Below are positions 1 through 6,474 of a stretch of DNA of 14,977 bases, piece by piece. The DNA lies in contig CAKPAT010000020.1 in assembly GCA_934133155.1 (NCBI GenBank), forward strand, positions 1 through 14,977, written 5' to 3'. Both the position numbers and the translations under genes were made by a program. The stretch's first letter is position 1, and each line of letters opens with the position of its first letter. A model generated the notes under the pieces. That model did not search any database. It had not been told where the DNA came from and saw only the letters and a list, made by a program, of their open reading frames with translations. This stretch comes from an uncultured Bacilli bacterium. Lineage in GTDB: Bacteria > Bacillota_I > Bacilli_A > RF39 > UBA660.

Positions 1-1146
1 TTCATCTGATAACTCATCAATGTGCAATATTTTTTGATATAAATCTAATCTATCGTCAGGTATTTGAATATTTCCGGCATAGTAAAATTCTAGTAGTTCA
101 TTTAAATCTGTAAGAATATTAAATGAGATTTCTTCAAAATGATAATCAATTATACAGTCGGATTTTACCTCTTCAATCTTTTGTTCTATTAAACTTTCAG
201 CTTCTTTTAAATTATGTCCTTTTATTAATCCAATAATATTTTCAGCATCCTTTTCGTCTATTAATTTGGACCATTCATGGTACATTTTTTCTACAAAATC
301 AAAGAAAACATCTTCATAGCTATCTGATGTTTTAAATGCGTCTATAAACTGTTTAAGTGTATCGTATGGTTTTGGCACGACATTTCCGGCTATTATTTCC
401 TCTTCTTTTTCTTTGGCATATTCATTTAATATTTCAGGGTTACCACTGTATGTGGCTTCATTTATTATTTTTCTATAAGCATAAAGAGTATTCTCCTCCC
501 ATAATTTTTCTGCAACTTTTTTATTTAACATTTTTGAAGATAAATACATGGTTTCTATCGGTTCTTGGTTACGACTTTTTGCATGTAAATTCCAATCGTA
601 TAATCTTTTACCATTACTTATTACACGATTAATGTCTATATCGTGTGATAATAAATCTATATCAAACTTTTTTAATATTTCAGGTGCAAGGTTTTCGCAG
701 TTTTTAAATACTTCATATAATAGTTCACCTGGATATTTCCAATTTTTAATTAATTCTACTTGATATGATTTTCCAAATTGATCTATTAACTTGCTTGTAA
801 ATGATAAGTCTTTTTTAAGTTCTACACATCTTTTTAAGATTAAATCATAAGTATTTTTATTTAAATATCCTAATGAACATTTAAAATAATCTAAATACAT
901 ATTAAGAAAAAGATCTAAAAAATCTTGATTTAAAAATAATTCATTTACGTATTTGGAGCGGCCAAAAATATAATACATTCTTTCTTTTGGGCCAAAGTAG
1001 CCTTCTGGGTTATCACTTTCTTTTAGATATGCCACTCCTTCTTTATCAAGTAATTCTAATATTTGTTTAGTATTATCTTGATCCAAAAAATTCATAAACT
1101 CGTCTTTACTGGAGTTTATTATTCTTTTTTTAGTACTGCTATCCAT
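1..1146 (-). CDS. Unknown protein, N-terminal 382 residues (runs off left edge)
   Basis: An uninterrupted leftward frame runs from ATG at 1146 to the window edge, giving 382 codons without a stop; the C-terminus lies outside. The start is set by GTAGGTGAAAT just upstream, an AGGTG Shine-Dalgarno of the type used elsewhere here. The product begins MDSSTKKRIINSS and is acidic and lysine-rich, with no signal peptide or membrane segment, so it is probably cytosolic. It looks mostly helical, with motifs such as YFGPKERMYYIFGRSKY near residues 50-66 and a Glu/Lys-rich middle around 250-265. I do not recognise a family. It follows the DUF975 gene but is separated from it by a terminator, with a possible own extended -10 (TGATACACT) between. 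Existence is firm; function is unknown. Confidence 0.85.
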   Translation of the reverse strand, partial: MDSSTKKRIINSSKDEFMNFLDQDNTKQILELLDKEGVAYLKESDNPEGYFGPKERMYYIFGRSKYVNELFLNQDFLDLFLNMYLDYFKCSLGYLNKNTYDLILKRCVELKKDLSFTSKLIDQFGKSYQVELIKNWKYPGELLYEVFKNCENLAPEILKKFDIDLLSHDIDINRVISNGKRLYDWNLHAKSRNQEPIETMYLSSKMLNKKVAEKLWEENTLYAYRKIINEATYSGNPEILNEYAKEKEEEIIAGNVVPKPYDTLKQFIDAFKTSDSYEDVFFDFVEKMYHEWSKLIDEKDAENIIGLIKGHNLKEAESLIEQKIEEVKSDCIIDYHFEEISFNILTDLNELLEFYYAGNIQIPDDRLDLYQKILHIDELSDE

Positions 1147-1184
1147 ATTTCACCTACTTTTAATAAGTGTATCACAATGCACTG

Positions 1185-1206
1185 AAAAAATACAGTTTTA
1201 ACTGTA
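1185..1206 (-). terminator. Short intrinsic terminator after the DUF975 gene
   Basis: On the minus strand a 6-bp stem (TACAGT/ACTGTA, 1191-1196 and 1201-1206, 4-nt loop) is followed directly by six T. The stem overlaps the stop codon of the gene at 1198. It probably ends the ruvX-to-DUF975 transcript. The stem is short, so read-through is likely. Confidence 0.55.
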
Positions 1207-1881
1207 CTTATTTTCTTTAATATATGTATAAAAATTGGCATATGAAACAGACATATAAGGGATAAGCCACAAAAATAATATTCCAAATGTTAAAATAGAA
1301 AGGATAATTAATGGGATAAAACTTAATGTTAATTTTATGTATTCTATTTTATGATTTTCCATTATTTGTAAACTTGTTTTAATAATATTTTTATCATTTT
1401 CATAAGCAACAAAATATATTTGTGATAGGCTTATTATTAGATATATTATTATGGAAATTATTAATACATTTAGTATAATTCCTAGAACTATCATAAAGGA
1501 AGATGCTAGAAGTGTTATATGAGTGTGATATTCAATAAATGTAAGTAATGAGTTATAGGCAATTATTTGAAAACTTATTAATAAGGAATATAAAACAAAT
1601 ATAACGATGTTTATTTTTAACATTTTAAAGAATAAATCGGTTTTTGAAAATATTTCTAATTTATTTTTGGTTATATTTAATGTTTGTTTAATATATCCTG
1701 GTATTAATAAGCTATTTACGATTAAAATTAAGACGATATACACTATTTTAGACGTAAGTAATTTTGCTGTTAAAAGGCATATGCTATTTAATATAAGCAT
1801 TATTATTACTGAACATATAAGTGGTGTATAGTTATTTTTTAATTTTTTTAAAGCTTGGGCTTTTATTTCTTTTACGCTCAT
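1198..1881 (-). CDS. DUF975-family integral membrane protein
   Basis: This 227-aa protein is very hydrophobic, with about five or six membrane segments (roughly residues 18-40, 43-66, 88-115, 122-157, 185-215). The cytosolic start MSVKEIKAQALKKLKNNY and the C-terminal LTFGILFLWLIPYMSVSYANFY match the usual beginning and end of the DUF975 family of Gram-positive bacteria, whose biochemical role is not established. The ATG at 1881 is preceded by TAGGAGAATAAGT; the stop codon of trmR is part of this Shine-Dalgarno, so the two genes are co-transcribed and probably translationally coupled. It is the last gene before a small terminator. Family call is good; function unknown. Confidence 0.8.
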   Translation of the reverse strand: MSVKEIKAQALKKLKNNYTPLICSVIIMLILNSICLLTAKLLTSKIVYIVLILIVNSLLIPGYIKQTLNITKNKLEIFSKTDLFFKMLKINIVIFVLYSLLISFQIIAYNSLLTFIEYHTHITLLASSFMIVLGIILNVLIISIIIYLIISLSQIYFVAYENDKNIIKTSLQIMENHKIEYIKLTLSFIPLIILSILTFGILFLWLIPYMSVSYANFYTYIKENKYS

Positions 1882-1891
1882 ACTTATTCTC

Positions 1892-2470
1892 CTATTTTAA
1901 AATACTTATTGATACTCCGTCACCTAAGTCATAAAAGGTGGTTTTGAATTCTTGGTTTTCTTCAAGGAATTTTTTGTAGTTATTTATTTTTCTAACTAGT
2001 GCTCTTAAATTTTTGCTTTTTATTTCTTCTTCTTTTTTAGTAAGTCCATGAAAGTTTAGGTTATCGGTTATGATTACTCCTTTTGGATTTAGGTTTTTTT
2101 TGTATTTTTCAAAGAATTTTATGCTTTGAGCTTTAGCAGCATCAATAAATATTAAGTCAAATTTACCTTCTACTTCTATTTCTAAGGCGTCGGATAATAT
2201 TATTTCTATTTGATTTTCTAGGTTAAAATCTTTGATGTTTTCTAAGGCTTTTTTATATCTTACTTCATCTTTCTCAATTGTTACAATTTTTATTTCTTTA
2301 TTTACTAATGCCATTTGTATTGCGGAGTAGCCGATTGCTGAACCTATTTCAAGGATGTTTTTTATGTTATGTCCTGAGATATATTTTTTTAAAAAGTTTA
2401 TCCCATCTTTTTGCATTATTGGTACGTTATTTTCTTTGGCGTATTTTTCTAAATCTTCTATGCTGCCCAT
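1892..2470 (-). CDS. trmR: SAM-dependent O-methyltransferase, TrmR (YrrM) type
   Basis: This 192-aa protein is a class I (COMT-like) methyltransferase. The SAM-binding motif LEIGSAIGYSA is at residues 40-50, an acidic strand end follows (IVTIEKD, 62-68), and the probable metal and substrate ligands are D110 in FIDAAKAQ and D136-N137 in IITDN. The C-terminus GDGVSISILK is typical. In Bacillus subtilis the protein at this syntenic position, TrmR (formerly YrrM), methylates 5-hydroxyuridine at tRNA position 34 to give 5-methoxyuridine. The ATG lies 13 nt inside the end of mltG, with AGAGGG just upstream, so translation is coupled. The U32-peptidase-like hydroxylation genes that follow yrrM in Bacillus are absent here. 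A different O-methyl acceptor cannot be excluded, but order and motifs favour TrmR. Confidence 0.85.
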   Translation of the reverse strand: MGSIEDLEKYAKENNVPIMQKDGINFLKKYISGHNIKNILEIGSAIGYSAIQMALVNKEIKIVTIEKDEVRYKKALENIKDFNLENQIEIILSDALEIEVEGKFDLIFIDAAKAQSIKFFEKYKKNLNPKGVIITDNLNFHGLTKKEEEIKSKNLRALVRKINNYKKFLEENQEFKTTFYDLGDGVSISILK

Positions 2471-3540
2471 ATTCCCTCTTCTTTCAATTTTGATATTATT
2501 TGAGCGTGTTCTTTAGCGTTTTTAGTAAAGTACACTTTTCTATTTGTGTCGGCTACAAAATAATAGTAATCGGTTTTTTCAGGATTTATAGCGGCTTTTA
2601 CCGAGCTTATGCTGGGACTATCGATTGGTCCAACGGGCAAGCCCTTCATTGATGTACATCTTGTATTGTATCCGTTGCAGGCATTTAATTCTGATTTAGT
2701 TAAGGCGTCGGTCATACTCTTTTTGGCCGAATAGTATGTTGTCACGTCGCTTCCCAAAGACCAACCATCTTTAATTCTGTTATAAAATACTCCAGCTACT
2801 TTTGCTCTATCGGTATCACTTACAGCCTCTAATTCAACCATGGATGCTAATGTCAATATTTGGTGAACGGTGTAACCACTTTCTTCTATTTGGGTTTTAT
2901 ATGAGTCTAATTTTATTTTGGTGTTATCTAGGATTTTTGTGATTATTGTTTCTAGATTTAATTCGTTTGCTTCAAAGTGATATGTATCAGGGTATAAGTA
3001 ACCTTCTAATGGGTAATATATTTGTGTGTTAAACATATCATCTGTTATAAACCAGTATTTATCTTTTAATGAGTTTATGTATGTTTTATCGGATACTTTG
3101 TTTATAAAATCTTCTGATTTGATGTTTGTTTTTGTGGCAATTATATCAGCCATTTGTCTAACATTTAACCCTTCTCTAAAGGTTATTTTGATTGTTGTGT
3201 CTTTTTGATTATCTTTATCGCTTAGGGTTCTTACTATTTCAGAGACACTCATGGCCTCATTTAGTTTATATGTACCGTTTACTAATGATGATGGTTTATT
3301 TAATTTGAGATAAAGCTTATAGAAAAACTCTGATTTAATTAGGTTTTGCTCTTTTAATTTACTGGCAAGCGTGAAGTAATTTTCTCCTTTTTCGACGTTT
3401 ATTGCTTTAGGAGATGTATTTTCACTTACGGGTCCAATTTGTGTTTTATAGGTTATTATTAGAGCAAGAAATAATATAACAATTAATGAAAGCAAAAAAA
3501 GTAAGAATTTACGTACTGAAAATTTACGACTTTTTTTCAA
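2458..3540 (-). CDS. mltG: Endolytic transglycosylase MltG
   Basis: This 360-aa protein is a YceG-like lytic transglycosylase that cleaves nascent glycan strands at the outer face of the membrane and so sets glycan length. A basic N-terminus is followed by one membrane anchor (about residues 11-30), a LysM-like region (about 45-110) and the catalytic domain. Family motifs are YPLEGYLYPDTY (176-187), LASMVELEA with the catalytic Glu region at 236-238, RAKVAGVFYNRI (245-256), SDVTTYY (264-270) and YNT...GLPVGPI (291-306). The start is TTG at 3540, preceded by GTAGG at 8-nt spacing; there is no nearby in-frame ATG. The stop codon of yrzB overlaps this Shine-Dalgarno. Its place between yrzB and trmR matches Bacillus yrrL. 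Confidence 0.93.
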   Translation of the reverse strand: MKKSRKFSVRKFLLFLLSLIVILFLALIITYKTQIGPVSENTSPKAINVEKGENYFTLASKLKEQNLIKSEFFYKLYLKLNKPSSLVNGTYKLNEAMSVSEIVRTLSDKDNQKDTTIKITFREGLNVRQMADIIATKTNIKSEDFINKVSDKTYINSLKDKYWFITDDMFNTQIYYPLEGYLYPDTYHFEANELNLETIITKILDNTKIKLDSYKTQIEESGYTVHQILTLASMVELEAVSDTDRAKVAGVFYNRIKDGWSLGSDVTTYYSAKKSMTDALTKSELNACNGYNTRCTSMKGLPVGPIDSPSISSVKAAINPEKTDYYYFVADTNRKVYFTKNAKEHAQIISKLKEEGIWAA

Positions 3541-3549
3541 TGGTAAAAC

Positions 3550-3894
3550 CTACTTATCTGTTTCGCTATCAATTTGTGCTTGCATTTGCTCTAATATTCT
3601 TTCGATTATTGTCCATTCTTTTTCTGTCTCAATTGGTTTTAATTGTAATGCTCCGTATGCATTATCGTCTTCTGATTTTTCGTCATATGTGTTGAATGTT
3701 TTTATTTCATCTGGGTTATAAATTGAGGCGTATACTTTGGTGTTCCCTTCTTCATCTAGTGAGTTATCAGTATATACGATATAATTTTTTCCTGTCTCTG
3801 GTGAGTCAAACATAAATAAAGTTACACAATCTATTTGTCTTCCTGCATCGTCAAATGCTTTAAATCTTATTGTTCCATTTGTATTTTCGTTCAT
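3550..3894 (-). CDS. yrzB: DUF1292 protein, YrzB-like
   Basis: This 114-aa soluble acidic protein matches the small DUF1292 family (YrzB in Bacillus). It has a beta-rich N-terminal domain with the typical run DCVTLFMFDSPETGKNYIVYTD (about 22-43) and then KVYASIYNP, followed by an acidic tail ending in a helix. The function of the family is not known, but it almost always sits between ruvX and mltG in Bacilli, as it does here. The ATG begins 1 nt after the ruvX stop, with GAAAGGAAAATAAT as Shine-Dalgarno inside the end of ruvX, so it is surely in the same operon. Confidence 0.9.
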   Translation of the reverse strand: MNENTNGTIRFKAFDDAGRQIDCVTLFMFDSPETGKNYIVYTDNSLDEEGNTKVYASIYNPDEIKTFNTYDEKSEDDNAYGALQLKPIETEKEWTIIERILEQMQAQIDSETDK

Positions 3895-3895
3895 A

Positions 3896-4318
3896 TTATT
3901 TTTCCTTTCTTTTATCTAAATATGTTTGGAGTATGATGTTGGCTGCTAAGGCGTCAATTTTTTTCTTTCTTTTTTTTCTTGACATATCAGCCATTATCAT
4001 GTATCCACTGGCTTCTTTGGTTGAAAGTCTTTCATCTTGCATTTCTACTTCAATGCTAAATGCTTTTTCTAATTTTTCTTTAAATTCAAGTGTTGTTAAA
4101 GCCCGTGGGCCTACTGTTCCATTCATGTTTTTAGGTAATCCTAAGACAATTTTTTCAATAGGCTCCTTTTCAATAATAGTGGATAAGTCTTTGATTGCTT
4201 TGTCATAGTCATCATCTTTAAAATGAATTAAGGTGTATGTACTGGCAATTGTTTTGGTTGTATCGGACATTGATACACCAAGTGTCCTTGTGCCAAGGTC
4301 TAGTCCTAGGTATTTCAT
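3896..4318 (-). CDS. ruvX: RuvX/YqgF-family RNase H-like nuclease
   Basis: This 140-aa protein has the RNase H-like fold of the RuvX/YqgF family, which has been linked to Holliday-junction resolution and to processing of the 16S rRNA 5' end. Conserved blocks are GLDLGTRTLGVSMSD (5-19, metal ligand D7), IVLGLPKNMNGTVGPRA (57-73), DERLST (95-100) and DALAANIILQTYL (122-134, D122). I chose ATG at 4318 because GGAGGG lies 8 nt upstream and the conserved MKYLGLDLG begins exactly there; the in-frame ATG at 4342 lies upstream of that site and has no Shine-Dalgarno of its own. It is the first gene of the leftward operon ruvX-yrzB-mltG-trmR-DUF975, with a promoter about 30 nt upstream. Which of the family's proposed roles it plays cannot be read from sequence. 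Confidence 0.93.
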   Translation of the reverse strand: MKYLGLDLGTRTLGVSMSDTTKTIASTYTLIHFKDDDYDKAIKDLSTIIEKEPIEKIVLGLPKNMNGTVGPRALTTLEFKEKLEKAFSIEVEMQDERLSTKEASGYMIMADMSRKKRKKKIDALAANIILQTYLDKRKEK

Positions 4319-4346
4319 TTTCTTACCCTCCATTACTTCCACTTTA

Positions 4347-4374
4347 ATTGTATCATTTATTTGAAATTTTTCAA
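4347..4374 (-). promoter_or_regulatory. Sigma-A-type promoter of the ruvX operon
   Basis: On the minus strand -35 TTGAAA (4374-4369) and -10 TACAAT (4352-4347) are separated by 16 nt. The expected start of transcription is about 20 nt upstream of the ruvX Shine-Dalgarno. Confidence 0.65.
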
Positions 4375-4380
4375 GTAGCT

Positions 4381-4404
4381 AGAATTTTTATTTTGATGTA
4401 TAAT
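4381..4404 (+). repeat. 24-bp direct repeat, left copy
   Basis: An exact copy of 5479-5502. It begins AGAATTTTTATTTTG and ends GATGTATAAT. In the right copy this is the -10 region of the first vanY gene; here the TATAAT (4399-4404) faces a terminator 40 nt away. The two copies bracket the CFI-box locus, each being outside that gene's own signals. Confidence 0.85.
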
Positions 4405-4442
4405 AATTGATATAAGTAGGAATGTTGTCTTTACACTTTAAT

Positions 4443-4480
4443 AAAAAATCACCATGACTGGTTTATAAGGTGATTTTTTT
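4443..4480. terminator. Bidirectional intrinsic terminator
   Basis: A perfect 11-bp stem, AAAAAATCACC (4443-4453) with GGTGATTTTTT (4469-4479), has a 15-nt loop, an A run on one side and a T run on the other. On the minus strand it lies directly after the stop codon of the CFI-box gene at 4482 and shields the ruvX promoter. On the plus strand it would stop any transcript from the TATAAT at 4399. Confidence 0.85.
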
Positions 4481-4481
4481 A

Positions 4482-5033
4482 TTAACTATTAATTCTTAAT
4501 TTTAAGGTTTTGACAAGCCTATTTGTTAATACTGGTTTTGCAAATTGTTCTTCCAATTCTAAAAAACTACTTTTATATCGACTATACGCTTGACCGTAAT
4601 TTCCTAATTCTATTTGTCTAACGCAATAACTCACTATAGTATTATAAATATAATTGTAAATGTTATCAGCATTATCTATTGTTTCAACGATTATTGGCGC
4701 TGTTTCATAATAGTGTTTTATGTCTTCTTTTGAAACAAAATTATCTCTAAACCATCTCAGTACCCTTAACTCATAGCAATTGTCATCAAATCTTTCTTGC
4801 ATATATTTCATGCATGCGCTTGTTAAATAGCAGCCTCCGGAACTAGATTCTTTTTTTCCATCTATTTTTGTGATGGCTTCATATGTTTTTCTTTCTGCAT
4901 CTACCTTGATATGTATTGAATCATGTGGGCCATTTTTTGGATCAGTAGAATAAACATCTATTTTCGCTCCACTTCCGCCATTTTCCTTTTTTTCTCCTCC
5001 ATTTCGATTTGTATTTTTCTTAGTTTCATTAAT
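4482..5033 (-). CDS. C-terminal piece of the CFI-box-like gene
   Basis: This frame is open from just after TGA at 5036-5034 to the stop at 4482, but it has no ATG, GTG or TTG upstream of its conserved part. The first ATG, at 4811, lies directly after the CYLTSAC motif (4832-4812), so a protein starting there would lack the defining box. That shows the coding really begins farther upstream. Downstream are DDNCYELRVLRWFRDNF, HYYETAPIIVE and YRYNYIYNT-like Tyr/Asn-rich helices ending LKLRINS. No membrane segment or signal peptide is seen. Confidence 0.7.
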   Translation of the reverse strand: MNETKKNTNRNGGEKKENGGSGAKIDVYSTDPKNGPHDSIHIKVDAERKTYEAITKIDGKKESSSGGCYLTSACMKYMQERFDDNCYELRVLRWFRDNFVSKEDIKHYYETAPIIVETIDNADNIYNYIYNTIVSYCVRQIELGNYGQAYSRYKSSFLELEEQFAKPVLTNRLVKTLKLRINS

Positions 5034-5350
5034 TCATATGTCCATATGACAATTTCGTCAGACATTTCACTTTCAATACCTAATGTTTTATCAAAAAGAA
5101 ATTTATCTTTTAAAGCATCCATTCTATAATATATATCTAGCATTTCCTCTTTGCTTATAAATGATAGATTTTGGGTGTCTTGAAATTTTGCTCCCCATTT
5201 TGTTATCGTATCTAGTAAGCTTTTGATTTCTTCTTTAGAACTCTTGTATGAATTTAGTTCATGCATTATTGCTAATGGTCCAATTATTCTAGCAAAAACT
5301 ATATCAATTTCTCCATTAATATTTGATTTTGCTAAATTATTGTTATCTAT
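4958..5350 (-). CDS. N-terminal piece of the CFI-box-like gene (ATA start)
   Basis: This frame encodes 130 residues from ATA at 5350, or 102 from the first ATG at 5266. The ATG at 5266 has no Shine-Dalgarno, whereas ATA sits at ideal spacing after AAGGAGG, so translation probably begins at ATA (allowed but rare) or the start was lost by a G-to-A change. The product begins with DNNNLAKSNINGEIDIVF and continues as acidic and basic helices ending in a charged coil (EMEEKKRKMAEVERK) that is read out of frame after the A7 run. It carries no recognised catalytic motif. Confidence 0.6.
   Translation of the reverse strand: MDNNNLAKSNINGEIDIVFARIIGPLAIMHELNSYKSSKEEIKSLLDTITKWGAKFQDTQNLSFISKEEMLDIYYRMDALKDKFLFDKTLGIESEMSDEIVIWTYELMKLRKIQIEMEEKKRKMAEVERK
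4987..5000 (-). other. Candidate -1 slip site: GGAGGAG followed by A7
   Basis: On the minus strand GGAGGAG (5000-4994) runs directly into seven A (4993-4987). The upstream frame reads GAG AAA AAA AGG; slipping back one base gives AAG GAA AAT GGC, the frame of the CFI-box domain. A Shine-Dalgarno-like stretch before an A-rich slip site is the arrangement known from dnaX, though here it is closer than usual. Confidence 0.4.
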
Positions 5351-5421
5351 AGTAAATTCCTCCTTTTTAACATAATGGATGTGCTACTTTTATATGATAG
5401 TAAGCCTCACTATATATTTTT

Positions 5422-5451
5422 ATTGTACTATAGTTTTAAGTGTAATATCAA
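5422..5451 (-). promoter_or_regulatory. Promoter of the CFI-box-like gene
   Basis: On the minus strand -35 TTGATA (5451-5446) and -10 TACAAT (5427-5422) are 18 nt apart. The leader of about 65 nt carries an imperfect inverted repeat (ATAGTAA at 5397-5403 against TCACTAT at 5407-5413) near the start of transcription, which could be an operator or a small RNA hairpin. Confidence 0.55.
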
Positions 5452-5478
5452 TACTTTTGTGATGTTTTATTAGTGGTA

Positions 5479-5502
5479 AGAATTTTTATTTTGATGTATA
5501 AT
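5479..5502 (+). repeat. 24-bp direct repeat, right copy, with the vanY -10 element
   Basis: Identical to 4381-4404. Its last six bases, TATAAT (5497-5502), stand 22 nt before the first vanY start codon and serve as its likely -10 element, preceded by TG. No convincing -35 is seen. Confidence 0.8.
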
Positions 5503-5523
5503 GTTTTTAAGGTAGGTGTTTTA

Positions 5524-6465
5524 ATGAAGAGAAAACTTAAGAAGAAGCCAATTATTATACTTTGCGTATGTATTTTGGTGATTATTTTGATTATTTTTGG
5601 TATTTCTACTTATAAAAAGGTTACTAGTTTTGAATATAGGCTGGGCAAGATTGGGTATAAAGATAGTGAAATTAAGACTATTTTGAAAATGGATACTAAG
5701 TATATTAATTATGCTTTAGAAAATGATTATGAGGATGATTTTATACCTTTAGTTTCACAAAAATATTTTTTATGGAAGAATTATAAGGATTATATTAGCT
5801 ACATTGATAAAAATTATAATGATCAGAAGGTGGATTATGAGAAGGTAGTTTCTTTGGTTAATACTCATGCTTCTTCTAAAGCTTATACGAATACATCTGA
5901 AACGGATATGAATAAGGGGCTTGCTATTTTGGTTAATAAGTATTATAGTTTGCCTTCTAAGTATGCACCTGATGATATTGTAAAGATGAGCAACCTTTAT
6001 GCTTATCCGAATAACAGTATTCGTTCAGAAGTTTATGAGGCATTTAAGGAAATGAGTAAAGCCGCTAAGGAAGAAAATATTACTTTGATTGTTAATTCTT
6101 CTTACAGGAGCTATGACGAGCAAAAGGAGATTTATGACGAGTATGAAAGTAGCCGTGGCAAGGATTATGCTGATAAGTATGCGGCTAGACCTGATTTTTC
6201 GGAACATCAAACTGGGCTTGCTTTAGATATTTTTACTCCTGGGGCTAATATGAAAACCTTTGAGGAGACTACAGCTTTTAGCTGGCTTCGTGATAATGCT
6301 TATAAATATGGGTTTATTTTAAGGTATCCTAAAGATAAAAGTGATATTACTGGTTATTCTTATGAATCTTGGCATTACAGGTATTTAGGGAAGGATCTTG
6401 CTAAAAAGGTATATGATTCTAAACTTACTTATGACGAGTATTATGCATATTATTTAGATAAGTAG
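5524..6465 (+). CDS. VanY/DacB-type D,D-carboxypeptidase, membrane-anchored
   Basis: This 313-aa protein is a zinc-dependent D-alanyl-D-alanine carboxypeptidase (peptidase M15B/VanY) that removes the terminal D-Ala of peptidoglycan stem peptides outside the cell. It has a basic N-terminus, one membrane anchor (about residues 9-28), a helical spacer (35-155) and the catalytic domain (about 160-300). Zinc ligands are H228 and D235 in SEHQTGLALD and H284 in ESWHYRY, with E281 as general base; SSYRSYDEQ (192-200) is the substrate-side motif. I chose ATG at 5524 because AGGTG lies 7 nt upstream; extending to GTG at 5473 would translate the promoter. A paralogue follows 9 nt later in the same transcript. 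Whether it acts in ordinary wall maturation or in glycopeptide tolerance is not decided; no vanH/A/X genes are nearby. Confidence 0.9.
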   Translation: MKRKLKKKPIIILCVCILVIILIIFGISTYKKVTSFEYRLGKIGYKDSEIKTILKMDTKYINYALENDYEDDFIPLVSQKYFLWKNYKDYISYIDKNYNDQKVDYEKVVSLVNTHASSKAYTNTSETDMNKGLAILVNKYYSLPSKYAPDDIVKMSNLYAYPNNSIRSEVYEAFKEMSKAAKEENITLIVNSSYRSYDEQKEIYDEYESSRGKDYADKYAARPDFSEHQTGLALDIFTPGANMKTFEETTAFSWLRDNAYKYGFILRYPKDKSDITGYSYESWHYRYLGKDLAKKVYDSKLTYDEYYAYYLDK

Positions 6466-6474
6466 GTGTTTAAT

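Larger units (their letters stand above)
4482..5350 (-). pseudogene. CFI-box-CTERM-like protein gene, frame broken at an A7 run
   Basis: Two overlapping leftward frames make up one gene. The upstream frame has a strong AAGGAGG (5365-5359) and, 8 nt later, the codon ATA (5350-5348) where ATG is expected; it encodes a helical N-terminal domain. The downstream frame, with no start of its own, encodes a GGSG linker, a PHDSIHIKVDAE segment and a C-terminal domain with CYLTSAC, DDNCYELRVLRWFRDNF and the Tyr-rich tail I know from CFI-box-CTERM proteins. Shifting by -1 at the A7 run (4987-4993) joins them into about 289 residues. It has its own promoter (5422-5451) and terminator. It may be a true pseudogene, a programmed frameshift or a one-base sequencing error; the domain has no established activity. 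The two pieces are listed separately below. Confidence 0.7.

Noticed and set aside
4318..4342. RuvX start at the upstream ATG 4342
   Set aside because: The eight extra residues include the GGAGGG ribosome site of the real start at 4318 and are not part of the conserved family N-terminus.
4415..4456. Tiny frame after the left 24-bp repeat (AGGAATG start, 11 codons)
   Set aside because: The Shine-Dalgarno abuts the ATG, the frame runs into the terminator stem and is too short to support.
4482..4811. A separate 109-aa protein starting at ATG 4811
   Set aside because: The conserved CYLTSAC box lies immediately upstream in the same open frame and there is no Shine-Dalgarno at 4811, so this is only the tail of a longer gene.
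5473..5523. N-terminal extension of the first VanY from GTG at 5473
   Set aside because: It would translate the -10 element and the ribosome site; ATG at 5524 has AGGTG at the right distance and begins with a proper membrane anchor.
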